57,848 nucleotides of DNA from an uncultured Candidatus Saccharibacteria bacterium (GCA_947307225.1 CAMZIL010000001.1:284120-341967); one strand, 5' to 3'. Shown: positions 8,817 through 17,098, counted from the stretch's first letter. Made by a program: numbers and translations. The notes: a model not told the origin generated them from the sequence alone.

Positions 8817-10046
8817 TTAACGGTAGAACTTTAGGCTCGTGATTGGATCTTTGTGGGCGGCCTTTGCAGCAGGGTAGACGCCGAAGATGACGCCGACGCT
8901 GAAGCTGACGAGGCCGGTAATGCCAAGAATTTGCCAGGAGATATGTGGTGCGAATGGCGTGACGAGCGAGATTAGGAAGGCGAAGATGTAGCCTAGAACG
9001 AAGCCCATGAGGCCGCCAATGACGCTGAGAATGATGGATTCGAAGAGGAACTGCAATAGGACGTGGCCTGAGCTAGCGCCGACTGCCTTGCGGATACCGA
9101 TCTCGCGTGTGCGCTCGGAGACGGAGACTAGCATGATGTTCATGATGCCAACGCCGCCGACGATGAGCGAGATGCTAGCAACGATGGTGAGCATGTTGGA
9201 AATGATCGAGAGAAGGGAACCGGCTGGATGGAGATTGTCGGTGCCGGAGATGATCTTGTAGTTCTTGTCGCCCTTCTTGGCCTTTGAAAGCTTATCGTTG
9301 ATTTCGCTCATGACATTGGAAACCTGATCGGTGGTTTCGGTGCGAATGTCGATCTGCTGAATCTGGATGGACGATTCGAAGGTGCTGGCGTATTTAATGT
9401 TGATAAGAATAGAGTTATCGAAATCGACACCGTTGAAGTTGATCGGGTCATTCATCTCGTCTAGAACGCCGACGACCATGAATTGCTGACCATTGTAGTT
9501 GAAGGTGCGGGTGGTTGCCTCGGTGGTACCAAAGACCTGTTCGGCCATCTTGTAACCGAGCACCGCGACGTTTTCGCGGAGGCTATAATCGAGGAACTGA
9601 CCGCTCTTTAAACGGAGGCTAAGAATGTCCTTGAGATCGTCGTTAGTAGCAACAACGGTCGTAGACTGGTAGGCTTTGTCTGCAATGGTGATTGCGGCGG
9701 TGCTGATTGCAATTGGAGCAACAGATTTGACGCCATTGACTTCCTTGATCGCCTCGACATCTTCGAGAGTGAGATTCGATTTGGAATACTGGCTGGTATT
9801 GGTTAGCTCGTCGATGATGCTATCTGCGACGTCCTTGCCTGAAGATGGGCGGACGAGGATGAGGTTTGCATTATCTTTGTCGCTGCTAGCGCTGATGAGC
9901 TGGTTGATGCCGCCGGTAAGGGAAAGAATGAGGACGATGCTGGCGACGCCAATAGCAATACCGAGAGCAGAGAGGAAAGTGCGGCCACGATTTTGGCGAA
10001 GGCTATCGATGGCGAGGTGGAAGTGAGTATTAATTAGTAGTCTCAT
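8817..10046 (-). CDS. ABC transporter permease, MacB/FtsX type
   Basis: A 409-residue permease of the MacB/LolC type. The N-terminus carries SALGIAIGVASIVLILSLTGG as the first membrane span. A large extracytoplasmic domain (about 45-280) follows, then three spans near 285-310, 330-360 and 370-395. The segment GGVGIMNIMLVSVSERTREIGIRKAVGAS is the family's coupling motif. It overlaps its ATPase gene by 4 nt (ATGA), so the two are translationally coupled. Such pairs export peptides or lipoproteins, or act as mechanotransmitters. No MacA-like or TolC-like partner is seen, as expected in a cell with one membrane. The substrate is unknown. Confidence 0.9.
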   Translation of the reverse strand: MRLLINTHFHLAIDSLRQNRGRTFLSALGIAIGVASIVLILSLTGGINQLISASSDKDNANLILVRPSSGKDVADSIIDELTNTSQYSKSNLTLEDVEAIKEVNGVKSVAPIAISTAAITIADKAYQSTTVVATNDDLKDILSLRLKSGQFLDYSLRENVAVLGYKMAEQVFGTTEATTRTFNYNGQQFMVVGVLDEMNDPINFNGVDFDNSILINIKYASTFESSIQIQQIDIRTETTDQVSNVMSEINDKLSKAKKGDKNYKIISGTDNLHPAGSLLSIISNMLTIVASISLIVGGVGIMNIMLVSVSERTREIGIRKAVGASSGHVLLQFLFESIILSVIGGLMGFVLGYIFAFLISLVTPFAPHISWQILGITGLVSFSVGVIFGVYPAAKAAHKDPITSLKFYR

Positions 10047-11005
10047 TTTTTGCTCTCCTTTTTAGCCTTTTTTCTTGGTTTGAGGCTGCGTTTGCGAGTT
10101 TTTGGCTCTTCCTCTTTGGTTTCTTTGGACTTTTTGGTCTCTTTTGAAGCCTTTTCTTCGGTCTTTTTCTTTTCGGCACTGACTTTGTCGCCAGATACGA
10201 CGACTTCACTCTCCGAGTCGACTTCCATCTTGATTGGGTTGCGGGTCGAGAGGACCTTTACGGAAACTTTTTCACCCTTGCCGCCACGTGGAAGGTCGGA
10301 ATCGTCGACGGTCTTGATATCGGTGTCAATTTCACCGTCGAGCATGTTGATAACGCGGGTGGCGTAAGTAGTTAGGGCAGGGTTGTGCGTGACCATGATG
10401 ATGGTGTTGCCAAGGGAATGGATCTCCTGAAGCTCTTCCATGATGATGTGGCTGTTGCGGCTATCGAGGTTGCCGGTTGGCTCATCCGCGAGGATGATGC
10501 TTGGGCTAGCGATGAGACTGCGCGCAATGGCGACGCGCTGCTGCTGACCACCAGAGAGCTGGTAAGGCATGTAGTATTCGCGTTCGCGAAGATGGAAATG
10601 CTCAAGAATGCTGTCGGCCATATTTAGACGGCGAGTCTTGTGATAGCCGGAGTAAATTAGCGGCAAAGAAACGTTTTCGAGAATAGAAAGGGTAGGGACG
10701 AGGTTGAAATTCTGGAAGATGAAACCGATCTCTTTGGCGCGGAAACGTGCCTTTTTGCGTGCGGAGACGCGAGCGACGTTTTTGCCGGCGAGGTAATACT
10801 CGCCAGAGCTGGCCTGGTCGAGGAGACCGATAATGTTTAGTAGAGTGGTTTTGCCACAGCCCGATGGCCCCATGATCATAATGAACTCGCCGCGCTTTAC
10901 GGTGAGGTCAAAATTGCGTAAGGCATACGACTCGGCGTCACCAAAGCCGTAGCGTTTCGAGACGGCTTTGAGCTCGATAATTGTGTCGTTTTCTTGGTTT
11001 GCCAT
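10043..11005 (-). CDS. ABC transporter ATPase with a long charged tail
   Basis: The first 220 residues form a normal LolD/MacB-type nucleotide-binding domain: Walker [10 protein letters not shown] (about 44-52), the Q-loop in FIFQNFN, the signature LSGGQQQR, Walker [13 protein letters not shown] and the H-loop in MVTHNP. After residue 225 there is an extra tail of about 95 residues, first beta-like and then dominated by K and E (many KKTEEK/KETKK units). This tail is absent from ordinary family members of about 225-235 residues. Transcription starts from a TATAAT at 11050-11055, with a leader of about 40 nt ending in AGGGT. It is the first gene of the exporter operon. Confidence 0.92.
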   Translation of the reverse strand: MANQENDTIIELKAVSKRYGFGDAESYALRNFDLTVKRGEFIMIMGPSGCGKTTLLNIIGLLDQASSGEYYLAGKNVARVSARKKARFRAKEIGFIFQNFNLVPTLSILENVSLPLIYSGYHKTRRLNMADSILEHFHLREREYYMPYQLSGGQQQRVAIARSLIASPSIILADEPTGNLDSRNSHIIMEELQEIHSLGNTIIMVTHNPALTTYATRVINMLDGEIDTDIKTVDDSDLPRGGKGEKVSVKVLSTRNPIKMEVDSESEVVVSGDKVSAEKKKTEEKASKETKKSKETKEEEPKTRKRSLKPRKKAKKESKK

Positions 11006-11049
11006 TTTACCCTAAAAAAATAATTACGTTTGATGTTGCGTTTGCCCTA

Positions 11050-11055
11050 ATTATA
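11050..11055 (-). promoter_or_regulatory. -10 box of the ABC exporter operon
   Basis: TATAAT on the minus strand lies about 45 nt upstream of the ATPase start. This gives a normal leadered mRNA with AGGGT just before the ATG. Confidence 0.6.
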
Positions 11056-11089
11056 CGCTGTTTTCTGGGTAAAAGTAAAATGCTAATGC

Positions 11090-11115
11090 AAAAAAATGCT
11101 GGCATTTCAGCCAGC
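11090..11115 (-). terminator. Intrinsic terminator of the 11116 gene
   Basis: On the minus strand GCTGGC pairs with GCCAGC around a 6-nt loop and is followed by a T run. The hairpin starts at the base directly after the TGA stop of the upstream gene. Confidence 0.85.
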
Positions 11116-11466
11116 TCAAGTTTGCCTCAATTTATTGACGTCTTCGGCGAGCTTTTTAACTATGTCAAAGACTGAAGAGGCGCCCTCTTTTGTTAAACGG
11201 TTGTGCAGCACTTCGTGCAGATTGCAGGTGCATTCGAGACTGACGCATTTACCGCCGACGGCAACACCGTCACTGTTTTTTAGGGGACAATGCGCGATGA
11301 CCGTGTCGCCGCTTTCGAGGTGCTTGATCAGCTCCTGGCGGCGTTCTGTTTCGCTATCCGTTGAGATGATAATAGTCGAGTCTGACTCAGGGCCAAACCA
11401 ACGGATGGGGGATTGCAGTTGTGTTGACGGCTTTGCGTCAACGAGAACGAGGATTACTTTCGCCAT
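11116..11466 (-). CDS. Hypothetical protein, 116 aa
   Basis: I do not recognise this family. The N-terminus (MAKVILVLVDAKPS) looks like a first beta strand of an alpha/beta fold. Residues about 52-83 hold four cysteines and two histidines (AHC, GGKC, LECTC, NLH) that might form a metal site. No membrane segment is present. A TATAAT at 11515-11520 (minus strand) and GAGGT before the ATG support the start, and a terminator follows the stop directly. It is a monocistronic unit. Confidence 0.7.
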   Translation of the reverse strand: MAKVILVLVDAKPSTQLQSPIRWFGPESDSTIIISTDSETERRQELIKHLESGDTVIAHCPLKNSDGVAVGGKCVSLECTCNLHEVLHNRLTKEGASSVFDIVKKLAEDVNKLRQT

Positions 11467-11514
11467 AGTTGTTACCTCTTTTCTGTCGTATTTTTGAAAG
11501 TAGCCTATCTGTCT

Positions 11515-11520
11515 ATTATA
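11515..11520 (-). promoter_or_regulatory. -10 box of the 11116 gene
   Basis: TATAAT on the minus strand sits 48 nt before the ATG. The leader contains GAGGT as ribosome binding site. Confidence 0.6.
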
Positions 11521-11589
11521 TCACACTTTTCCCAAAAAGTCAATGGAGTCTAGCTTTGGGCGGCGAAATGTGGTAGTATGTAGGGAGCT

Positions 11590-11679
11590 GGAGAGGTGTC
11601 CGAGTGGTTGAAGGAGCACGCTTGGAAAGCGTGTAGGGTCGCAAGGCTCTCGCAGGTTCGAATCCTGTTCTCTCCGCCA
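11590..11679 (+). tRNA. tRNA-Ser (GGA)
   Basis: The 7-bp acceptor stem (GGAGAGG with TCTCTCC), the anticodon stem CACGC/GCGTG with loop TTGGAAA, a long variable arm typical of class II tRNA-Ser, and a T arm with TTCGAAT are all visible. The anticodon GGA reads UCC and UCU. The CCA end is encoded. Confidence 0.97.
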
Positions 11680-11693
11680 TTTTTTGTGAAAAG

Positions 11694-11724
11694 TTAAAAG
11701 AGCGGCCTAGGGTCGCTCTTTTTG
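11694..11724. terminator. Bidirectional terminator after tRNA-Ser and the CDP-alcohol gene
   Basis: AAAAGAGCG (11696-11704) pairs with CGCTCTTTT (11714-11722), with A and T runs outside. The TAG stop of the minus-strand gene (11707-11709) falls in the loop, so the last codons of that gene are part of the terminator. Confidence 0.88.
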
Positions 11725-12231
11725 CAAGATAGTAAGTTGTTCGTGATAGTCGGCAATAGCAAGGAAGCTCACGATAAGAAATACTACTAGAGTAAGCAGG
11801 GCAATTGCTTGGTAGCAGTAAAGCGTCGTGAGGCAAACGCCGGCGAACAGCACGCAGCCGATCTTGCCAAGCAGGTTTGGCTTGATAAGCGTGCCGTGCT
11901 TGTAGGCCGTGACGCTGATACCCGCAATCCAGAGCTCCACGATACTCGCGGTAATGATGATGTGCGGGTGCGCTTTGAGAGCTACAGCCAGTGCGACTAA
12001 AAACATGCTCAGTTTATCTATTATCGAGTCTAGCATTCGGCGTGATTTTGTTTCAGGTTTGCCAGATTTTCGATAGACTGCTCCGTCTGCGATATCAAAC
12101 AGTATTATGAGGACAATTAGCGATACGACTGCGATGCTATGTCCTTTCTGAATGATAAGTGCGGCGGCGATAAAAGCCATGACAAATCTTGCTATTGTCA
12201 TGCTAATACTGATAATTCGAAGAGCGCTCAA
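11707..12231 (-). CDS. CDP-alcohol phosphatidyltransferase-like membrane protein
   Basis: A 174-residue protein with about five to six membrane spans. It carries a recognisable CDP-alcohol phosphotransferase signature near residues 46-78: D-x2-D-G-x3-R, then LDSIIDK giving D-x3-D. Family enzymes join a CDP-linked lipid and an alcohol (inositol, glycerol phosphate and similar) in phospholipid synthesis. The alanine before the arginine in the usual motif is a tyrosine here. The start is TTG at 12231, supported by GGGGGAG about 6 nt upstream. An in-frame ATG at 12201 is less likely because it would remove the first conserved helix. The acceptor alcohol is not predictable. Confidence 0.75.
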   Translation of the reverse strand: MSALRIISISMTIARFVMAFIAAALIIQKGHSIAVVSLIVLIILFDIADGAVYRKSGKPETKSRRMLDSIIDKLSMFLVALAVALKAHPHIIITASIVELWIAGISVTAYKHGTLIKPNLLGKIGCVLFAGVCLTTLYCYQAIALLTLVVFLIVSFLAIADYHEQLTILQKERP

Positions 12232-12256
12232 GATACACTCCCCCTTCCGTACTGAG

Positions 12257-12289
12257 TTGACCTTATAGTATCGTTAAATATGGTAAAAT
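12257..12289 (+). promoter_or_regulatory. Promoter of the 12317 gene
   Basis: An extended -10 box, TGGTAAAAT (TAAAAT at 12284-12289), is the main element. A TTGACC at 12257-12262 is 21 bp away, which is long for a -35 box. A leader of about 20 nt carries AAGGGTGAG before the ATG. Confidence 0.55.
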
Positions 12290-12316
12290 AAAAGCATAAG
12301 TTTTAAGGGTGAGAAT

Positions 12317-13066
12317 ATGAATCCGCAAGAGCAGTATCCTAATGGTTTTGGCACGGAGCCAACTGCAGCTCCAACAGGGCCAAATATTATGCAGGCGGTT
12401 GAAACTGCAAGTCCAGATCAACTTGATATTGAAACAACGACAAAAGGCGACGTCCAGATGAATATCGTGAATGCCGTAAACGCAAACGGCATCGTGAGCG
12501 GTCGCAAAGTAGTCGACTTTATTTGGCAGAGAATTGGTGTTTGCGCCATGATTATCGCTGCTGGTTGTTTGTTGGCAGTGGTTGCGACTGTTATTATCGC
12601 GAACAGCTACAATGTGAATGCAATTCAGCAAGAAGCCTGGAAGAATGAGGCAAATAATAAGCTGTCTGCGATTTATGAGGCTTTGCATGTCGAGAACCAG
12701 GCGGGTGCGATGTCGGTGCTCGCGCAGGACAATTTGTTGACCGGTTCGGATATTGAACAAATTAGTGGTTTGCTGAAGAAAAAATATGGTGAGACTGCCA
12801 AAATCGATACGACGGACGCTTCGCTGAACCTTGTGAAAGTAAATAACATATATAAAGTGGCCAGCTTCAAGATTGCGGTTGGGGCCGAGTCGAAGCGCGC
12901 GCTGCTTTATGCAAAACTCTCTGATAATAAGTGGACGATGGCCGCGTTTAATGCCGACGACGAGAAGAAACCTTGCAAAGATTCTTCGGAGGAAGAGCTC
13001 GCTGCGTTAAAGGGCATTGTGAAGTGCCCAGAGCAGCAAGAGGACGACGAAGAAGAATCTGAATAA
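12317..13066 (+). CDS. Single-span membrane protein of unknown function, 249 aa
   Basis: The cytoplasmic N-terminus (about 1-70) is low in structure and rich in P, T, N and Q. One membrane span lies at about 76-98. The outer part (100-225) is an alpha/beta domain of unknown fold, with two cysteines in its C-terminal part (about 218 and 237), and the protein ends in an acidic tail. The start has a good ribosome binding site (AAGGGTGAG). No homologue is recognised. It resembles the many one-span proteins of unknown role in candidate-phylum genomes. Confidence 0.75.
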   Translation: MNPQEQYPNGFGTEPTAAPTGPNIMQAVETASPDQLDIETTTKGDVQMNIVNAVNANGIVSGRKVVDFIWQRIGVCAMIIAAGCLLAVVATVIIANSYNVNAIQQEAWKNEANNKLSAIYEALHVENQAGAMSVLAQDNLLTGSDIEQISGLLKKKYGETAKIDTTDASLNLVKVNNIYKVASFKIAVGAESKRALLYAKLSDNKWTMAAFNADDEKKPCKDSSEEELAALKGIVKCPEQQEDDEEESE

Positions 13067-13128
13067 GTCAAGTGATGATTTTTTGAGATTTTGTGCGACA
13101 ATAAAAGAGTTGTGTAGAGTGTTCCAAA

Positions 13129-14046
13129 ATGAAACGTTTATTTATTGTATACAATCCGCGTAGTTCGCATTATAAGTCGGTTAAGAAAGATATTATTGAT
13201 CGCTTGCAGGGTCTGAAGGGGGTAATGGTCGGCAAGTTTGAAGTAGCTGCAACGAATGTTGATGAAAATGCTCAGCGCCTGGCGAAGGTTTTGGCGACGG
13301 GCGATTTGGTGATTGCCGCTGGTGGCGATGGCACGGCGAATATTGCGATTAACGGCATTATGCTTTCGCGTGCGCAGAATGTGAAGTTTGGCGTAGTTGG
13401 TTACGGCAACTTTAACGATGTGGCGCGCACTTTCGGTAATTTGAAGTTGGACGACATTTTGAAGGGGCACGTAAAACGGGTTTATCCGTTGGAGTGCAAG
13501 ATTAACGGAAAACATTGGCGCTTTGGCATGTGCTACTTTACGCTCGGTATGTTCGCAGAGGCGTGCGCAGTTTTTGATGCGCCGCGTACGCGCAAGACTT
13601 TGCGTAAGGGCGGTCGCAAGACGATTTATAGCTTGATGACGCTTGCGAAGTGGTGGCTAAAGAACCGCCGCCGCAAGTTCTTACCGGAGAGCTTTCATCT
13701 TGGTGATTCATCCGAGGAGTTCATGGAGTGCAAAAAAGTGTCCGATTATATGGCCGTGAATGGTCGTTCGGTCGCGAAGATTATGAAGGGCTCGGATTGG
13801 TATCTGCGTGATGGTGCATTCCTTAGTATGACCGGCTGTATGACGAAGTTCCGCAAGCTGATGCCGATGATGACGAAGTCGATGTTCAAGAGGATTCCTG
13901 GCTCGGAGAGCGATTATGATTGTTTGGTTTTCCCAGAGCCGACAAAAGTAATGATTCAGGCCGAGGGTGAATATAAGATGATCTCGGGCGTCAGGACGGT
14001 TGAGATTACGAAGGTCGGCAAGCCTTTGTTGGTAGTTGCAAAATGA
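13129..14046 (+). CDS. Diacylglycerol kinase-family lipid kinase
   Basis: A 305-residue member of the DagK/YegS/LCB5 family, which phosphorylates lipid alcohols such as diacylglycerol. The N-terminus FIVYNPRSSH, followed by the nucleotide-binding AAGGDGTAN (about 64-72) and VGYGNFNDVAR (in place of the usual PLGTGNDFAR), is diagnostic. The C-terminal half is the beta-sandwich domain of the family. It overlaps the next gene by ATGA, so the two are coupled. The ribosome binding site is poor. With the CDP-alcohol enzyme next door, it suggests some local lipid remodelling, although the substrate is not known. Confidence 0.85.
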   Translation: MKRLFIVYNPRSSHYKSVKKDIIDRLQGLKGVMVGKFEVAATNVDENAQRLAKVLATGDLVIAAGGDGTANIAINGIMLSRAQNVKFGVVGYGNFNDVARTFGNLKLDDILKGHVKRVYPLECKINGKHWRFGMCYFTLGMFAEACAVFDAPRTRKTLRKGGRKTIYSLMTLAKWWLKNRRRKFLPESFHLGDSSEEFMECKKVSDYMAVNGRSVAKIMKGSDWYLRDGAFLSMTGCMTKFRKLMPMMTKSMFKRIPGSESDYDCLVFPEPTKVMIQAEGEYKMISGVRTVEITKVGKPLLVVAK

Positions 14047-14603
14047 GCGAAGTAGTTGGACGAGCAGAGTATAAGATTGCGGATGCGGCGAAGGCGCTCA
14101 AAGTAGATTTTCGTGGCAAAGTTGTTCTCGATATCGGTTCGTCGACGGGCGGCTTTACGGAATTTGCGTTGCGCCAAGGTGCGACGAAAGTGATTGCCGT
14201 AGAGAAGGGCACGGGCCAGATGAAGGCACCGCTACGCTTTGCACCAGAGGTGGAGCTACATGAAAAGACTGATATTTTTGAGTTTACGCTTGATGAGCCG
14301 GTAGATTTAATTCTGGCAGACGTGAGCTTCGTGAGCCTGCGTGAGGTTTTGGACTATGCGCGCGAGATGCTTGCTGCGCCCGGTACGGAGTTTTTTGTAA
14401 TGCTGAAACCGCAGTTTGAAGCGCGCCCGTTCCAGCTTAAGAATGGCGTTATCAAGAATAGCAAGATGCGTCGCGAGATTATTGCCGACTTTGAGACTTG
14501 GCTAAAAATGAATGGTTTTGTGATTGCGGGGAAGCGCGACAACGAAGTCGCGGGTCGTTTCGGTAATGTAGAGCGGTTCTATTATTTGAAATTAGCTAGA
14601 TAG
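14043..14603 (+). CDS. TlyA/FtsJ-like rRNA methyltransferase lacking the S4 domain
   Basis: The 186 residues correspond to the FtsJ-type domain of TlyA/YqxC, which 2'-O-methylates rRNA. SAM motif I is VLDIGSSTGGFTE (about 29-41). The K-D-K-E residues are represented by an early lysine, LADVSFVSL, MLKPQFEA and a late glutamate. TlyA proteins normally have about 250-270 residues with an N-terminal S4 RNA-binding domain. Here the protein starts directly at the equivalent of the SRGGxKL segment. The S4 part is missing, and the reading frame upstream belongs to the lipid kinase. It is translationally coupled to that gene. Confidence 0.85.
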   Translation: MSEVVGRAEYKIADAAKALKVDFRGKVVLDIGSSTGGFTEFALRQGATKVIAVEKGTGQMKAPLRFAPEVELHEKTDIFEFTLDEPVDLILADVSFVSLREVLDYAREMLAAPGTEFFVMLKPQFEARPFQLKNGVIKNSKMRREIIADFETWLKMNGFVIAGKRDNEVAGRFGNVERFYYLKLAR

Positions 14604-14607
14604 TTTT

Positions 14608-14636
14608 TTGCAAAGAAAAGCAGAAGCGGTTATACT
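14608..14636 (+). promoter_or_regulatory. Promoter of the first InlB-repeat surface gene
   Basis: TTGCAA at 14608-14613 and TATACT at 14631-14636 are 17 bp apart, with the ATG at 14647. The leader would be only a few nt. The TTG that could be taken as an earlier start is the -35 box itself. Confidence 0.8.
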
Positions 14637-14646
14637 TATAACAGGT

Positions 14647-16506
14647 ATGAAGTTTTTTCGTACACGTTTGGTGAGAGGTAATAAAAGAGCAATCAGTATT
14701 TTAGCGATTGCTTGTGTTGCCTTTTTTGGCGCCACGATTGTTATTAATACTCTGCGCGGTAACGCCGAAGAAATCGACGACGGCATCCGCGTACAAGAAA
14801 ACTCTGAGCTCAAATATTATTTGCAAGTAAAATATGATGGCGTTGACCGTCAGGGTGTTGAGTCTAGCGATTCGACGACGGCTGAGGTGCGCAGCGATAT
14901 TATTAATGTTTCGGATAAGATCCCGGATGGTTTGACGTTCTTGGGCTTTGTTGAATCTGAAACCGGAGCATTTGGCGCAGTCGAGCGCAGCAACGGTACG
15001 ACTCCTTGTGCAGGTAAAGTTGTTGACGATACTGGCGATACGACCGGTTGGAACACGGCGAATACGGAATATGTTTATCATGGTTTGCACTATGATCTCG
15101 CATCGCGTACGGTAAACTTCAAGGTGAAGAATTTGAAGGCTGGTTGCCAATTGCAGGTCGGCATCATTACGCGCACGCCATATCTACGCGAAGGCGAAAA
15201 GCGTCGCGATTTCTACAACTACGCAAGTGTGCTCGAGGGTAACCTTGGCAATAATTCGAATACGGTTCATACCTTCATTGGTCGTATGGATGTGCCGACT
15301 TACAAGGTAAAGTATGAATATACCGGCGATGTGCCAGCAGGTGCGCCGGCTGTTCCGACGGAAACTTTCTATCCGGCTGGTTCGGAGGTTGGTGTTGCAG
15401 CCAATGTTAACTTGAATGGCTATGACTTTAGTGGTTGGAGTACCAATGATGTTTCGATCACTAATGATAGCTTCACGATGCCAGAGCAAGAAGTGACACT
15501 CACTGGTGCATTCGTGGCGAAAGAGAAGTATACGGTTAGCTACACGATTAATGGTGCGGCGCCGACGTCTTACCACGCTCCAAATACTAAGAGTTATGGC
15601 GAGGGCGATAGCGTAACTGCTGATGATTTGGTAGCTGGCGCAGTTATTGGCGGCTATACCTTCAGCGGTTGGAGTACCAATGATGTTACGGTCACGGACG
15701 GTGACTTTGAGATGCCGGCGCATAACGTTGCATTTACCGGTAGTTTCGAGAAAATTAGTTATACGGTTCAGTATAAATTTATCGGTTCGGTATTGCCGCC
15801 AAATGCCGCTAGTATGTTGCCAGCAACGCAGGAATATCACGTAGGTGATGAGGTTACGGTTGCTGCAAAGCCATCGGCAACCGGTTATCAATTCTCCGGT
15901 TGGTATAGCGATGACAGCTTTACGATGGAGGCTAAGGACGTTGTGATTGAAGGTGAGTGGAGCAGAGTGACTTCGCTCTTTAGACCAAAGATCACGCAGG
16001 TAATTACGAATCCGAAGAGTGCCTTCTTGGAAGGCGATACGGTAAAGTTTGAGATCACTGTAACGAATACGGCCAGCTTTGAGATAAAAAATGTGAACGT
16101 TGCAATTCAGACGGATGGCGCAACCTTGGCGGCGGATGATGGTTACACGATTCGTCCGGGCAAGATCGCAGAGATCGCTAGCCTCGCCGCTGGCGCTTCG
16201 GCAAAAATTTATGTCGAATATCCAATTACGGCTGACGAAGATATTGAGCTTGAAGAGATTGCGCGTTTGATGGGCGCGACGGCTGACGGCTACAATGAAA
16301 TGGATACGTCCGATGAAGCTATGGCTAGCTATATCGTAAAGACCGCATTTACGGTAAAGCAGAAAGGCCAGGGCGGCGGCGGTGATACGCCAAAGACCGA
16401 AGATGATGTGATGCGGTATGTAATTATTGGTGCGATTTCCGCGGTGGTATTGTTGATATTGGCCGGCGTCTACATAATATTCAAGAAGAAAAACAAAAAT
16501 CATTAA
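14647..16506 (+). CDS. Cell-surface protein with InlB-type repeats and C-terminal anchor
   Basis: A 619-residue secreted protein. Residues 1-38 are a signal segment (basic, then hydrophobic). A domain of about 180 residues (to about 210) is shared with the paralogue at 17249. Three Listeria-Bacteroides (InlB B) repeats of about 70 residues follow, each ending in a F-SGW-(T/S)ND...F-MP block. Next comes a DUF11-like beta domain (about 455-565) with the typical ITQVITNPKS...F-ITVTNTA motif. The C-terminus has PKTEDD, a hydrophobic span and KKKNK, resembling a degenerate sortase signal. The role is probably adhesion to a host cell. The start was chosen because the promoter lies between 14608 and 14636. 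Confidence 0.85.
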   Translation: MKFFRTRLVRGNKRAISILAIACVAFFGATIVINTLRGNAEEIDDGIRVQENSELKYYLQVKYDGVDRQGVESSDSTTAEVRSDIINVSDKIPDGLTFLGFVESETGAFGAVERSNGTTPCAGKVVDDTGDTTGWNTANTEYVYHGLHYDLASRTVNFKVKNLKAGCQLQVGIITRTPYLREGEKRRDFYNYASVLEGNLGNNSNTVHTFIGRMDVPTYKVKYEYTGDVPAGAPAVPTETFYPAGSEVGVAANVNLNGYDFSGWSTNDVSITNDSFTMPEQEVTLTGAFVAKEKYTVSYTINGAAPTSYHAPNTKSYGEGDSVTADDLVAGAVIGGYTFSGWSTNDVTVTDGDFEMPAHNVAFTGSFEKISYTVQYKFIGSVLPPNAASMLPATQEYHVGDEVTVAAKPSATGYQFSGWYSDDSFTMEAKDVVIEGEWSRVTSLFRPKITQVITNPKSAFLEGDTVKFEITVTNTASFEIKNVNVAIQTDGATLAADDGYTIRPGKIAEIASLAAGASAKIYVEYPITADEDIELEEIARLMGATADGYNEMDTSDEAMASYIVKTAFTVKQKGQGGGGDTPKTEDDVMRYVIIGAISAVVLLILAGVYIIFKKKNKNH

Positions 16507-16512
16507 CAAAAG

Positions 16513-16547
16513 AACCGCTCCTACTTCGTAAAGAGGGGCGGTTTTTT
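16513..16547. terminator. Terminator between the surface gene and DHFR
   Basis: ACCGCTCCT (16514-16522) pairs with AGGGGCGGT (16534-16542, one G-U), followed by a T run. It serves the plus-strand surface gene. The minus-strand DHFR gene ends just beyond it. Confidence 0.82.
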
Positions 16548-16552
16548 GTTGA

Positions 16553-17062
16553 TTAGTCTACTGGTATGAATCGCGGATTTTGATACGTCACGAAGCAATA
16601 AGGCAATCCTTTGTAGGTGATAGTGGGTGTTCTCGTAATTTCTTTCCAGCCCTCTGCGGCGAGATTCGGAAAAAAGGTATTACAATTTGGCACTTCTACA
16701 TCTACGTGAGTGATAAACGCATAACAGCATTCTTTGTACAGCTGCCGAAAAGCGTTGGCGCCACCGATTAGGTAAAGGTTGCGTTTAGGGTAAATTCTCT
16801 TTAGGCGCTCAATGTCGTACATGACAGTTGCGTTCTCGTCCATATTCTGGATCAAGGGGCGAAGAGCTACCGGATCGCATGCCTCTAGCGGTCTGCTATC
16901 ACATTCGTGAAGAGCGCCGAAGGATTCTAGGCTGATAATGACTGTATTGTCGTTTGTTATCTGCCGGAAGTATTCCTTGTCGACATCTATATTGCAGAGA
17001 GGTTCGCCATTCTCGCCGATCGCCATTTTTGCTCCAGCGACGGTCGCAACTATGAACAACAT
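16553..17062 (-). CDS. Divergent dihydrofolate reductase-like protein
   Basis: The 169-residue product aligns with DHFR, which reduces dihydrofolate with NADPH. AMAIGENGEPL, an acidic residue at the Asp27 position in NIDVDKEYF, LIGGANAF (the GG cofactor loop) and the C-terminal ITHVDVEVPNCNTFFP are clearly DHFR-like. Several key residues differ: the Trp after the Pro-rich turn is Cys, and the GR-H-T segment that binds the NADPH 2'-phosphate is S-L-E-S. Cofactor choice or activity may therefore differ. The start at 17062 has AAGGAGGTGAACCAC in front. An upstream ATG at 17128 lacks such a site. It lies between two surface-protein genes on the opposite strand. Confidence 0.82.
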   Translation of the reverse strand: MLFIVATVAGAKMAIGENGEPLCNIDVDKEYFRQITNDNTVIISLESFGALHECDSRPLEACDPVALRPLIQNMDENATVMYDIERLKRIYPKRNLYLIGGANAFRQLYKECCYAFITHVDVEVPNCNTFFPNLAAEGWKEITRTPTITYKGLPYCFVTYQNPRFIPVD

Positions 17063-17098
17063 GTGGTTCACCTCCTTCTTCGTGGTACGTGCAAAAGC

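Noticed and set aside
11523-11541. Weak inverted repeat ACTTTT-CCCA-AAAAGT upstream of tRNA-Ser
   Set aside because: It has only six AT-rich pairs, no T run, and no gene that it could serve.
14608-14646. TTG start at 14608 for the first InlB-repeat surface protein
   Set aside because: The TTG is part of the -35 box TTGCAA of a promoter whose -10 box is at 14631-14636. The ATG at 14647 gives a normal signal peptide.
15184-16509. 441-codon open frame antisense to the first surface gene
   Set aside because: Composition is implausible (many R, N, I and C), it runs through the terminator, and the plus-strand gene is clearly real.
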